A stretch of 34,635 nt of DNA from the NCBI GenBank assembly GCA_021842465.1, contig JAKBZN010000024.1, forward strand, positions 1 through 34,635. Reading direction: 5' to 3'. A model generated the notes under the pieces. The model was not told the DNA's origin. It ran no database searches and worked only from the letters and a program-made list of their open reading frames with translations. Both the position numbers and the translations under genes were made by a program. This stretch comes from Pseudomonadota bacterium. GTDB taxonomy: Bacteria > Pseudomonadota > Gammaproteobacteria > Burkholderiales > Burkholderiaceae_F. Shown here one piece after another: positions 18,491-26,153 of the stretch (its first letter is position 1; the number at the start of each line of letters is the position of its first letter).

Positions 18491-18544
18491 ATGGCAAACG
18501 GTCGGGCGCTGTCGCGCCGTCGTCGGATCGGGGCGGGCAAATGA
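18491..18544 (+). CDS. Possible 17-residue leader peptide
   Basis: ATG 18491 follows AGGGAG at about 6 bp spacing and opens a 17-codon frame (MANGRALSRRRRIGAGK) whose TGA overlaps the ATG of the next gene (18541) as ATGA. The strong ribosome site and the overlap suggest that ribosomes load here and pass to the small membrane protein by re-initiation. It could equally be a chance frame, or the original start of the next gene before a frameshift. The peptide is very basic and has no known relative that I can name. Confidence 0.3.
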   Translation: MANGRALSRRRRIGAGK

Positions 18545-18798
18545 CCCGCCGCGTCGGAATCTGGGTTGCCTTGCTCGCAATCAGCGCCGCGGCCGGCTGG
18601 TATGGCCGGGCTCCGCGGGCCATGCCGGACCGTGCCGAATATCTGTGTGCGCCGTTTGCGCGTGCCGTCGCGTTCGGAACCGGATTGCAGGCCGCCATGC
18701 AGTACGAGGTCCTGCCATTCCGCTCGGCGTGGCTCGTGGCGCCCCACCGGGAATGCGCCCGGTTTCTGCTGCAGTGGGCCGTCGATGCCCGGGAATGA
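18541..18798 (+). CDS. Small membrane-anchored protein of unknown function
   Basis: This 85-residue protein opens with MTRRVGIWVALLAISAAAGWYG, a single N-terminal transmembrane segment or uncleaved signal anchor. A short periplasmic domain follows with two cysteines (C36 and C72 or so), which could form a disulfide. I do not recognise a family. Its end overlaps the start of the GspE-like gene by 14 bp, so the two are probably translationally coupled and may act together at the membrane. The composition is like that of the surrounding core genes. Confidence 0.5.
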   Translation: MTRRVGIWVALLAISAAAGWYGRAPRAMPDRAEYLCAPFARAVAFGTGLQAAMQYEVLPFRSAWLVAPHRECARFLLQWAVDARE

Positions 18799-19690
18799 TG
18801 CTGCGCCGCGCCGCGAACTGCCGGCGCCGGAACGGTCGCTCGGCGAGCTTGGCTTTGACGCACACGATCTGGCGGAGATCCGCCGCATCCTCCGCCAACC
18901 GGACGGGATCGTCCTGGCCATCGGCCCGTCGGGGTCGGGGCGGATCGCCTCGCTTCACGCCATGCTCGACGCCATTGCTCCCCAATGCGCGCGTATCCGA
19001 ATCGTGGAGCGCACCGGCAACCGTCGCCGTCCGGGGTGGTTGCAAGGCGAAGTCGGCGACCCGGACGGCGGCGGCGGACACGATCCGCTGGCGGCGCGCT
19101 TTCGGCGGCTGTTGCGGAGCCGCCCCGACGCCGTCCTGTTGGCCGAGATCGATTCGGCCGAGGTGGCCCAGATGGCGCTTCGGGCGGCGCAAGCCGGCTG
19201 CCGGGTGTTTTCGGCGCTGGACGGCGGCCGCGCGCACCATGTTTTCCCCCGTTTCCGCGCCTGGGGCGTCGCGGCGACCGACCTTGCCGACCATCTTGCG
19301 CTCGTGGTCGCGCAGCGACTGGTGCGCGCACTGTGCCGCCATTGTTCGCTGCCGGATGAATCCGGCGCGGCGCAGGAAGCGCTGGTGCGGGCCACTGACG
19401 GCTGGCGATCCCCGCCTGCCGCGCGCGATTCCGTGCCGGCCCGGATGGCCAATCCGGGCGGGTGCAAGCATTGCCGCGGCGAGGGATATCGCGGCCATGC
19501 CATGGTCTACGAGTGGATCGAGGTGGATTCGGGGGTGCGTTCGCTGGTCGAAGAGGGCGTCGGCTCGACCGAGATGGAACGTCGGTTGCTGGCCGACGGC
19601 CGCGGCCTTTGGGAGCGCGGGTTGCGCCTCGTCGCTTCCGGCGTCACCTCGCTCGACGCCTTGCGCGCGTCGGTCCGGGAGCCGCGATGA
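18785..19690 (+). CDS. GspE/PilB-like secretion ATPase domain with degenerate Walker motifs
   Basis: This 301-residue protein aligns with the C-terminal ATPase half of GspE/PulE/PilB, the motor of type II secretion and type IV pili. Recognisable parts are LGFDAHDLAEIRRILRQPDGIVLAIGPSGSG (21-52), PDAVLLAEIDSAEVAQMALRAAQAG (114-138), VVAQRLVRALCRHC (174-187) and GGCKHCRGEGYRGHAMVYEWIEVD (226-248). The zinc motif C184-x2-C187 / C227-x2-C230 is intact. However, the Walker A lysine and threonine are replaced (GPSGSGRI, with R53 and I54), the usual GEIRD is AEIDS, and the His box STLHTND is SALDGGR. ATP hydrolysis is therefore unlikely. The N-terminal domain of GspE is absent. It looks like a pseudo-ATPase or a relic; I chose ATG 18785 because longer frames read through the upstream gene. 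Confidence 0.7.
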   Translation: MPGNDAAPRRELPAPERSLGELGFDAHDLAEIRRILRQPDGIVLAIGPSGSGRIASLHAMLDAIAPQCARIRIVERTGNRRRPGWLQGEVGDPDGGGGHDPLAARFRRLLRSRPDAVLLAEIDSAEVAQMALRAAQAGCRVFSALDGGRAHHVFPRFRAWGVAATDLADHLALVVAQRLVRALCRHCSLPDESGAAQEALVRATDGWRSPPAARDSVPARMANPGGCKHCRGEGYRGHAMVYEWIEVDSGVRSLVEEGVGSTEMERRLLADGRGLWERGLRLVASGVTSLDALRASVREPR

Positions 19691-19951
19691 CCGGGCCGCC
19701 CGACGCGCGAGGCTCCGGCGCGGGTCGCCGCGCAGCCGAGCAGGCAGGGCAGGCCGATTATGCCCTCGGGAAGCGCATCGGTTTGCGGAGAAACCCCGCG
19801 GGAATTCCCCTACTCGCCCCGATTCCCCAATCGTCGGCCACTTGAAAATCGGGCGGAGGGGCCGATATAGCAGATGTACCGGACGACAACGGCGGGCCCC
19901 GGGGGTCCACGGAAGAGCGGGCGGCACGAGGATGGAGAAACGGATCGCATC
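19691..19951. other. Intergenic region before the DUF3567 gene
   Basis: No gene is supported in these 261 bp. A 52-codon frame starts at the end of the GspE-like gene (19687-19845), but it is of low complexity with no ribosome site. The promoter for the DUF3567 gene should lie here. Confidence 0.4.
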
Positions 19952-20209
19952 ATGAACATGGTTTACAACAGCTCGAATTTCTGCATTGTCCAGTTCTCGG
20001 ATCTGGGCGACGACGCCCGGCATCCCGCCGGTGGATTCGAGATCATGGATAAAGGCTCCCGCCGCGAAATTTTCCTCGACGGGCGGCAGGCGGAGCAGTT
20101 CCGGGACGACATCGCGCGGCTCATCTCCCACGAACCCTCGGTGGACGAGTTCGACGATTTTCTGGACAGCTATACCGGATTGATGACCCAACCGGTAGTC
20201 CTGCACTGA
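19952..20209 (+). CDS. DUF3567 (BTH_I0359) family protein
   Basis: This 85-residue protein matches the DUF3567 pattern from end to end: [61 protein letters not shown] and the closing [10 protein letters not shown]. The family is, as far as I know, restricted to Betaproteobacteria and has no assigned function, so it is the best taxonomic marker in the window. It is cytoplasmic, with no membrane segment. The frame is open 26 codons further upstream, but ATG 19952 begins the conserved sequence. It lies just before metH on the same strand, separated by a strong hairpin. Confidence 0.9.
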   Translation: MNMVYNSSNFCIVQFSDLGDDARHPAGGFEIMDKGSRREIFLDGRQAEQFRDDIARLISHEPSVDEFDDFLDSYTGLMTQPVVLH

Positions 20210-20213
20210 TTGC

Positions 20214-20242
20214 GCGCCCCGCCCGCGTGTCGGGCGGGGCGC
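20214..20242 (+). terminator. Perfect 12-bp GC hairpin between DUF3567 and metH
   Basis: GCGCCCCGCCCG at 20214-20225 pairs perfectly with CGGGCGGGGCGC at 20231-20242 around a 5-base loop, 4 bp after the DUF3567 stop codon. There is no T-run, but a stem of this strength so close to a stop codon is probably a transcription terminator or an mRNA 3'-end stabiliser. Confidence 0.6.
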
Positions 20243-20285
20243 CGTAGCGCAACGCGGGGCTCGCGCCTCCCCGGATCTCGCCCCG

Positions 20286-20291
20286 TACAAT
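20286..20291 (+). promoter_or_regulatory. Possible metH -10 element
   Basis: TACAAT lies 27 bp before the metH start codon, as expected for a sigma-70 -10 box giving a short leader. No good -35 is found 17 bp upstream, so the call is tentative. Confidence 0.3.
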
Positions 20292-20318
20292 GCGGCCTGC
20301 ACTTTTCGACGCCGCAGC

Positions 20319-23300
20319 ATGCCTCCGTCCCCCGACACCAGCCCGGAACCGTCCACCGAAGACCGCCTTCGCGCGCTATTGGCGCGCCGCATCCTGATTC
20401 TCGACGGTGCGATGGGCACCATGATTCAGCGCCACAAACTGCGCGAAGAGGACTTCCGCGGGCTCGACCGCACCCAGCGGTTTGCCGACCACCCGATCGA
20501 CTGCAAGGGCAACAACGAACTGCTGCTGCTCACTCGTCCGGAAGTGATCCAGGACATCCACGAGCAGTATCTTGCTGCGGGCGCCGACATCGTCGAGACC
20601 AACACCTTCGGCGCCACGCGGATCGCCCAAGCCGATTACGAACTGGCCGACCTCGCCTATGAAATGAACGTCGCGGCGGCGCGGATCGCGCGCCAGGCCT
20701 GCGACCGGTACACGACTCCCGAGCGGCCGCGCTTCGTCGCCGGCGCGATCGGACCCACGCCACGGACCGCTTCGATTTCACCCGATGTCAACGATCCGGG
20801 CGCGCGCAACGTCACCTTCGAGGAACTCGTCGCGGCTTATGGAGAGCAGGTGCGCGCCCTGCTCGACGGCGGCGTCGATCTGCTGCTGATCGAGACGATC
20901 TTCGACACGCTCAACGCCAAGGCGGCGGTGTTCGCGATCGACGAGGAGTTCGAGCGCCGGGGCGTGCGGTTGCCGATCTTCCTTTCCGGCACGGTGACGG
21001 ACGCCTCCGGCCGCATCCTGTCCGGTCAGACGGTCGAGGCGTTCTGGAATTCGCTGCGTCATGCCAGGCCCCTGGCGGTCGGACTGAACTGCGCCTTGGG
21101 TGCCGCCCTCATGCGACCCTACGTCGAGGAGTTCGCGCGGCTGGCGGACACGTTCGTCTGCATCTACCCCAACGCCGGGCTACCCAATCCGATGTCGGAG
21201 ACGGGTTTCGACGAGACGCCGAACGTCACCTCGGGCCTGATCCGCGAATTCGCCGCGGCCGGATTGCTCAACATCGTCGGCGGCTGCTGCGGCACCACCC
21301 CGGACCACATCCGCGCCATTGCGCAGGCGGTCGAGGGGCTGGCCCCGCGCGCGCTGCCGACCGTCGAACCGCGCCTGCGGCTTTCCGGTCTGGAGCCGCT
21401 CAACATCGGTCCCGAAACCCTCTTCGTCAACGTCGGCGAGCGGGCCAACGTCACCGGATCGCGCCAGTTCGCGCGGCTGATCCTGGAGGGGCAGTATGAA
21501 CAGGCGGTGGCGGTTGCGCGCCAGCAGGTCGAGGCGGGCGCCCAGATCGTCGATGTGAACATGGACGAGGCGATGCTCGATTCGGTCGCCGCCATGCGTC
21601 GATTCCTCAACCTGATCGCTGCCGAACCGGACATCGCGCGTGTGCCGGTGATGATCGACAGTTCCAAGTGGTCGGTGATCGAGGCCGGTTTGCAGTGCGT
21701 GCAGGGCAAATGCATCGTCAACTCGATTTCGCTCAAGGAGGGCGAGGCGGAGTTTCTGCGGCAGGCGCGCCTCGCGCGCCGCTACGGCGCGGCGATGATC
21801 GTCATGGGTTTCGATGAGAACGGGCAGGCCGATTCCTACGAGCGCCGCCTCGCCATTGCCGAGCGCAGCTACCGGCTGCTTACCGAGCAGGCCGGCGTCC
21901 CGCCCGAGGACATCGTCTTCGATCCCAACATCTTCGCCATCGCCACCGGCATCGACGAGCACAACCACTATGCGGTCGACTTCCTGGAGGCGACGCGCTG
22001 GATCAAGCGCAACTGTCCGCACGCCGGGGTGAGCGGCGGCGTATCCAACGTGTCGTTTTCGTTCCGCGGCAACGATCTCGTGCGCGAAGCGATCCATACC
22101 GTGTTCCTCTATCACGCGATCCGTGCCGGCATGACCATGGGCATCGTCAATGCCGGGCAACTGGGCGTGTACGAGGAGATCGAGCCCGAACTGCGCGAAG
22201 CGGTCGAGGATGTGGTGCTCGACCGCCGTCCGGATGCGGGAGAACGGCTCGTGCAGCTTGCCGAACGGCGCAAGGGCGCGGGGCGCAAGCGGGAAGAGGA
22301 TCTGGCCTGGCGCAATGAGCCGGTCGCAAAGCGGCTGGTGCATGCGCTCGTGCATGGGATCACGCAGTTCGTCGATGCCGACACCGAGGAGATCCGGGCG
22401 CAGATCCAGGCGCGGGGCGGGCGCACCATCGAAGTGATTGAAGGTCCGCTGATGGAGGGCATGAATGTCGTCGGCGATCTGTTCGGCGACGGCAAGATGT
22501 TCCTGCCGCAGGTCGTGAAGTCCGCCCGGGTGATGAAACAGGCGGTCGCCTATCTCGTGCCCTATATCGAGGCGGAGAAGGCGGCCAGCGGCGAGACGGC
22601 GCGGTCCAACGGCAAGATCGTCATCGCCACGGTCAAGGGCGACGTGCACGATATCGGCAAGAACATCGTGACCGTCGTGCTCCAGTGCAACAACTTCGAG
22701 GTGGTCAATCTCGGCGTGATGGTGCCGGCGGAGAAGATCCTGCAGACCGCGATCGAGGAGAAGGCGGACATCGTCGGGCTGAGCGGCCTCATCACGCCGT
22801 CGCTCGAAGAGATGGCCCATGTGGCGTCCGAAATGCAGCGCCTGGGGATGACCATTCCGCTACTCATCGGCGGGGCGACCACCTCGCGGGTCCACACCGC
22901 CGTGAAGATCGCGCCACGGTACGACGGCGCGGTCGTCTACGTACCGGATGCCAGCCGTTCGGTCGGCGTATGCCAGTCGCTGGTTTCGAAAGGACAGCGT
23001 GACGCGTACCTCGCCGAACACCGCGCGGAAACCGAGCGTGTGCGCCGCCAGCACGCCGGCAAGAAGGGACCGGAGATCGTTCCGTTGGCAGAAGCGCGCG
23101 CCAATGCGGCGCGCCTCGCGTGGCAGGGGTATGTGCCGCCGAAGCCGAAGTTCCTCGGGCGGCGGGCGCTGCGCAGCCTCGACCTGGGTCAGGTGGCCGA
23201 GTACATCGACTGGGGGCCGTTCTTCCAGACCTGGGATCTGGCGGGGCCGTATCCCGCGATCCTCGATGACGCCGTCGTCGGGACGCAGGCGCGTCGTGTG

Positions 23301-24050
23301 TTCGGGGACGCCAAGGCGATGCTCGCGCGCATCGTCGCGGAGCGCTGGCTCACCGTGAACGCCGCGGTGGCGTTCCATCCCGCGAACGCAGACGGCGATG
23401 ACATCGTGGTGTTTGCCGACGAGTCGCGAACCGCCCGGCTGTTCACCTGGTACGGCCTGCGGCAGCAGATCCGCAAGCCGGTGATCGATGGTGTTCCCCG
23501 CCCGAACCGTGCGCTGGCCGATTTCATCGCGCCGCCGGGTATTGCCGACTACATCGGACTGTTCGCGGTGACGGCGGGCCTGGGCATCGAAGCACACGAA
23601 GAGGCCTTTGCCCGCGTCCACGACGACTACGGCGCGATCCTGCTCAAGGCGCTTGCCGACCGGTTGGCCGAAGCGGCGGCGGAGATGTTGCATGAACGGG
23701 TGCGCCGTGATCTCTGGGGCTATGCGCCGGACGAGCATCTGGGCCACGATGCGCTGATCGCCGAACGCTACCGCGGCATTCGGCCGGCGCCGGGCTATCC
23801 CGCCTGTCCGGAGCACAGCGTCAAGCAGGAGGTGTTCGCTACCTTGCATGCGGAGGAGATCGGCATGACGCTGACGGAGAGCTTTGCCATGCACCCGGCG
23901 TCGTCGGTCTCCGGGTTTTATCTCGCGCATCCGGAGGCACGGTATTTCAACGTTGGCCCCATCGGGCGCGACCAACTGGAAGACATGGCGCGCCGCCGCG
24001 GCATGGATGTGGCGCGATTGGAGCGCTGGCTTGCGCCGAATCTGGGGTGA
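20319..24050 (+). CDS. metH: Cobalamin-dependent methionine synthase
   Basis: This 1243-residue, full-length four-module enzyme makes methionine by moving a methyl group from 5-methyltetrahydrofolate to homocysteine through cobalamin. The homocysteine domain (about 15-345) opens [11 protein letters not shown] and holds the zinc ligands C258, C323 and C324 ([11 protein letters not shown]). The pterin domain (about 370-640) includes [18 protein letters not shown] and VNMDEAMLD. The cobalamin module (about 660-900) has [10 protein letters not shown], with H777 as the lower cobalt ligand, then [13 protein letters not shown] and [12 protein letters not shown]. The activation domain runs from about 910 to the end ([38 protein letters not shown]) and uses AdoMet and an electron donor for repair. 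No cobalamin or SAH riboswitch is visible in the roughly 75 bp between the hairpin and the start codon. The E. coli enzyme has 1227 residues. Confidence 0.98.
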   Translation: MPPSPDTSPEPSTEDRLRALLARRILILDGAMGTMIQRHKLREEDFRGLDRTQRFADHPIDCKGNNELLLLTRPEVIQDIHEQYLAAGADIVETNTFGATRIAQADYELADLAYEMNVAAARIARQACDRYTTPERPRFVAGAIGPTPRTASISPDVNDPGARNVTFEELVAAYGEQVRALLDGGVDLLLIETIFDTLNAKAAVFAIDEEFERRGVRLPIFLSGTVTDASGRILSGQTVEAFWNSLRHARPLAVGLNCALGAALMRPYVEEFARLADTFVCIYPNAGLPNPMSETGFDETPNVTSGLIREFAAAGLLNIVGGCCGTTPDHIRAIAQAVEGLAPRALPTVEPRLRLSGLEPLNIGPETLFVNVGERANVTGSRQFARLILEGQYEQAVAVARQQVEAGAQIVDVNMDEAMLDSVAAMRRFLNLIAAEPDIARVPVMIDSSKWSVIEAGLQCVQGKCIVNSISLKEGEAEFLRQARLARRYGAAMIVMGFDENGQADSYERRLAIAERSYRLLTEQAGVPPEDIVFDPNIFAIATGIDEHNHYAVDFLEATRWIKRNCPHAGVSGGVSNVSFSFRGNDLVREAIHTVFLYHAIRAGMTMGIVNAGQLGVYEEIEPELREAVEDVVLDRRPDAGERLVQLAERRKGAGRKREEDLAWRNEPVAKRLVHALVHGITQFVDADTEEIRAQIQARGGRTIEVIEGPLMEGMNVVGDLFGDGKMFLPQVVKSARVMKQAVAYLVPYIEAEKAASGETARSNGKIVIATVKGDVHDIGKNIVTVVLQCNNFEVVNLGVMVPAEKILQTAIEEKADIVGLSGLITPSLEEMAHVASEMQRLGMTIPLLIGGATTSRVHTAVKIAPRYDGAVVYVPDASRSVGVCQSLVSKGQRDAYLAEHRAETERVRRQHAGKKGPEIVPLAEARANAARLAWQGYVPPKPKFLGRRALRSLDLGQVAEYIDWGPFFQTWDLAGPYPAILDDAVVGTQARRVFGDAKAMLARIVAERWLTVNAAVAFHPANADGDDIVVFADESRTARLFTWYGLRQQIRKPVIDGVPRPNRALADFIAPPGIADYIGLFAVTAGLGIEAHEEAFARVHDDYGAILLKALADRLAEAAAEMLHERVRRDLWGYAPDEHLGHDALIAERYRGIRPAPGYPACPEHSVKQEVFATLHAEEIGMTLTESFAMHPASSVSGFYLAHPEARYFNVGPIGRDQLEDMARRRGMDVARLERWLAPNLG

Positions 24051-24054
24051 CGGG

Positions 24055-24993
24055 ATGAGGGTGGGTGCAACGATCCGATCGATGGTCGCCGCAGTTCTCG
24101 CAGCGGCATGCGCCGCTTGTGCGACACCGCCGCCGAAATCCGATCCGGTTCCCGCGGACAACGGCATTCACGCCTTGCCGCGGCTCACGCCAGCGCGCCT
24201 CGCCGTGGCGATGGCGCGCCGACCCATCGTTCTGTCCGGCGAGGTGCATGACAACGCCGCCCAGCACGCCATGCGCGCCGAGGCATTGCGCCGGCTCCTG
24301 CAGAGCGGCGCACGGCCGGCGATCGCGTTCGAGCAGTTCGACGCTGATCGTCAGGCCGTGCTCAACGCCGCGCGCAAGACGGCGCAGGGCAGCGTCGCCG
24401 TGCGGGCGGAGCGCATCATTCGGGCGGCGGGCGCCAAGGGGTGGAACTGGAATTTCTATCGACCCTACGTCGAACTGGCCCTGCAGTACCACCTGCCCAT
24501 CGTCGCGGCCGATCTGTCGGGCGCGCAGGCGATGAAGGTGGCGATGCACGGCGTCTCGTCGGTCTTTCCCCCCGGCGAGGTGGCGGCGCTGGGATTGCGC
24601 GACATCCCTCCGCGCCTGTTGCGCGCGCAGGAGCACGAAATCGCCGTCGGGCATTGCGGCCTCGCCCCCAAGGACATGCTGGCGGCGATCGCGACGGCGC
24701 AGATCGCCCGCGACGCGGTGCTGGCACGCTCGATCCGACCGTATTTTTCCCGTGGCGTCGTCCTGCTGACGGGCAACGGTCATGCGCGCCGGGACATCGG
24801 CGTGATGGTGCATCTGTCCGATGCGGAACGCGCGCGCGCCCTCTCCATCGGGTTGCTCGAGGACGACCCGCAAACGCCGGAGCGCGCATCGGCGTTCGAC
24901 GTCGCGTTCCGCATGCCGGCGCAGCCGCGCCCGGATCCCTGCCTGCGGCTCCGTGCCCGCCAGCACGGTGTGCCGTTGTTCCAATCGCATTGA
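24055..24993 (+). CDS. ChaN-family haem-binding lipoprotein
   Basis: This 312-residue protein begins with a signal peptide ending in a lipobox (VLAAACAAC), so it is probably an outer- or inner-membrane lipoprotein facing the periplasm. The remainder fits the ChaN/Cofac_haem_bdg (DUF399) family: VLSGEVHDNAAQH near 55-65, AIAFEQFDADRQAVL, WNWNFYRPYVELALQYHLPIVAADLS, and VVLLTGNGHARRDIGV. Family members bind haem in pairs and have been linked to iron uptake. The start ATG 24055 lies 4 bp after the metH stop codon, with GGGG upstream, so it is likely co-transcribed with metH; no functional link is known. It faces comF convergently, 87 bp away. Confidence 0.85.
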   Translation: MRVGATIRSMVAAVLAAACAACATPPPKSDPVPADNGIHALPRLTPARLAVAMARRPIVLSGEVHDNAAQHAMRAEALRRLLQSGARPAIAFEQFDADRQAVLNAARKTAQGSVAVRAERIIRAAGAKGWNWNFYRPYVELALQYHLPIVAADLSGAQAMKVAMHGVSSVFPPGEVAALGLRDIPPRLLRAQEHEIAVGHCGLAPKDMLAAIATAQIARDAVLARSIRPYFSRGVVLLTGNGHARRDIGVMVHLSDAERARALSIGLLEDDPQTPERASAFDVAFRMPAQPRPDPCLRLRARQHGVPLFQSH

Positions 24994-25013
24994 CACGACG
25001 CGGCGTCCAGGGT

Positions 25014-25052
25014 CCCCCTCTCCGCGTTGTGAGCGCGGGCGGCGTGAGGGGG
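25014..25052. terminator. Possible bidirectional terminator between chaN-like gene and comF
   Basis: CCCCCTC at 25014-25020 is complementary to GAGGGGG at 25046-25052, with inner GC-rich sequence that can also fold. It sits between two convergent genes, as expected for a shared terminator. There is no clear T-run on either side apart from a short TTTT at 25073-25076. Confidence 0.4.
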
Positions 25053-25080
25053 TGGCCACGGACGGATTTTCTCCTTCGCT

Positions 25081-25914
25081 TTATGCCGTCCTCGCCGCCA
25101 CCAGATTGACCACCCGTTCGACTCCCGCGCGTTTGAGCACGGCCGCCGCTTCGTCGAGGGTCGCGCCCGACGTCATCACGTCATCGACCACCGCCACGCA
25201 CCGGATCGTGCCGGGCAGCGGCATTCGCAGCGCGAACGCCCCGCGGATGCCGCTGCGCCGTTGCGCGAGCGGAAGATCGTGCTGGGCGGGACCGTCACGG
25301 CTCCGAATGAGGTGGCGCGCCAGCACCGGGGAGCCCAGGCCGGCCGCAATTCCGCGCGCAATCTCCTCCGCCTGGTTGTAGCCGCGGCCGCGCAAGCGTT
25401 GCGGTGCGACCGGAATCGGGATCAGCGCGTCGAACCGGGGCTCCGACAAGCGGGCCGCGCGCCGCGCCAGCAGCCGCCCGAAGGCGTACCCGATATCCAG
25501 GCGTCCCTGGAATTTGAGTGCGGCGACCATGCCGCGGATGGGAGCGGTGTAGTCGGCCAGCGCGAGGGTGGCATCGAAACGACGATGGTGTGCCAGGCAT
25601 TCGCCGCACAATTCCACAATCCGTTCCACAGGGTAATCCACAGGCATATCCACCGACTTTTCCCCCGCAGTTGCCGGCTTTTCCACCGGGAAATCCACAG
25701 AAAAATGGCAATTGTCCCCAGACCGATCCACAGGGTTGTCCACAAGGGGACCGATCGGTTCGGGGATGCGGTTTCCGCAGCATCGGCAGCGCCGCGCGTC
25801 ATCTGGGAAGAAATCTTCCAGACAACCGGGGCAGACCGGGTCGCCCCGTTCCACGCCGCAGACCGCACACCAAGGGGCGATGGCGCGCCGGATCGCATCG
25901 GAGAGGGTGCTCAT
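25081..25914 (-). CDS. comF: ComF family phosphoribosyltransferase-like protein with in-frame insertion
   Basis: The 277-residue protein has the ComF plan: an N-terminal zinc-finger region (C16-x2-C19, C28-x2-C31, then C43, C45 and C46, and C103-x2-C106) and a C-terminal PRTase-like domain with IPIPVAPQRLRGRGYNQAEEIARGI and VAVVDDVMTSGATLDEAA. ComF proteins act in natural DNA uptake and have been linked to handling of incoming DNA. Unusually, about 45 residues (54-100) rich in 'PVD' and 'SVD' units are inserted between the second and last cysteine pairs. They are encoded by repeated TCCACA motifs (separate entry). ATG 25914 is chosen because the conserved MSTLSDAIRRAIAPWCAVCG begins there; the 64 upstream codons are not conserved. 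Confidence 0.88.
   Translation of the reverse strand: MSTLSDAIRRAIAPWCAVCGVERGDPVCPGCLEDFFPDDARRCRCCGNRIPEPIGPLVDNPVDRSGDNCHFSVDFPVEKPATAGEKSVDMPVDYPVERIVELCGECLAHHRRFDATLALADYTAPIRGMVAALKFQGRLDIGYAFGRLLARRAARLSEPRFDALIPIPVAPQRLRGRGYNQAEEIARGIAAGLGSPVLARHLIRSRDGPAQHDLPLAQRRSGIRGAFALRMPLPGTIRCVAVVDDVMTSGATLDEAAAVLKRAGVERVVNLVAARTA
25612..25744. repeat. Array of eight DnaA-box-like TCCAC repeats inside comF
   Basis: On the plus strand the core TCCACA or TCCACC occurs at 25612, 25624, 25634, 25646, 25679, 25691, 25724 and 25736 (9-mer positions, or 7-mer for the first two), all in one orientation. The best matches to the DnaA consensus TTWTNCACA are TAATCCACA (25634-25642), TTTTCCACC (25679-25687) and TTGTCCACA (25736-25744), each with one mismatch. 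The array coincides with the PVD-rich insertion of the ComF protein. It resembles the DnaA-box clusters seen at replication origins or DnaA-titration sites, but there is no dnaA, dnaN, gidA or AT-rich unwinding region nearby. It could also simply be a repeat expansion in the protein. Confidence 0.6.
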
Positions 25915-26013
25915 CCGACAAGCGTATTCCGCAGGTGGCCGCGTCGCGCCCCCGGTTCCGGCAGCATTCCATGCGACAGACGGCGCCCCGTCGTCCCGTC
26001 GGCCCCGCGGCTC

Positions 26014-26090
26014 CGTCATTGCGAGGGCGCAGCCCGAAGCAATCCAGCGCCCGGCCTGGATCGCCGCGGCCCTGCGGGCCTCGCGACGAC
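26014..26090. repeat. Imperfect palindromic intergenic repeat (CATTGCGAGG type)
   Basis: Between comF and spoVR the sequence CGTCATTGCGAGG ... GAAGCAATCCAG is followed by an imperfect reverse complement CTGGATCGCCGCG ... CCTCGCGACGACG. Units of the form 'cattgcgagg...aagcaatcc' are common dispersed extragenic repeats in proteobacteria. Here one arm has diverged. It contains no gene and probably forms a long RNA hairpin. Confidence 0.6.
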
Positions 26091-26153
26091 GAGGACACCA
26101 GTCCATCGCCCCGAACTGTCGGCGCGCCTCGCGGGCCCGCGATGCCGAGGGCG

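Noticed and set aside
19687-19845. 52-codon frame after the GspE-like gene
   Set aside because: No ribosome site, low-complexity translation and no recognisable similarity.
20243-20318. Cobalamin or S-adenosylhomocysteine riboswitch before metH
   Set aside because: The space is only about 75 bp after the hairpin and shows none of the conserved motifs of these riboswitches.
25612-25744. Chromosomal replication origin
   Set aside because: DnaA-box-like units alone are not enough: there is no AT-rich unwinding region and none of dnaA, dnaN, gyrB, rpmH or gidA nearby, and the array lies within a coding sequence.
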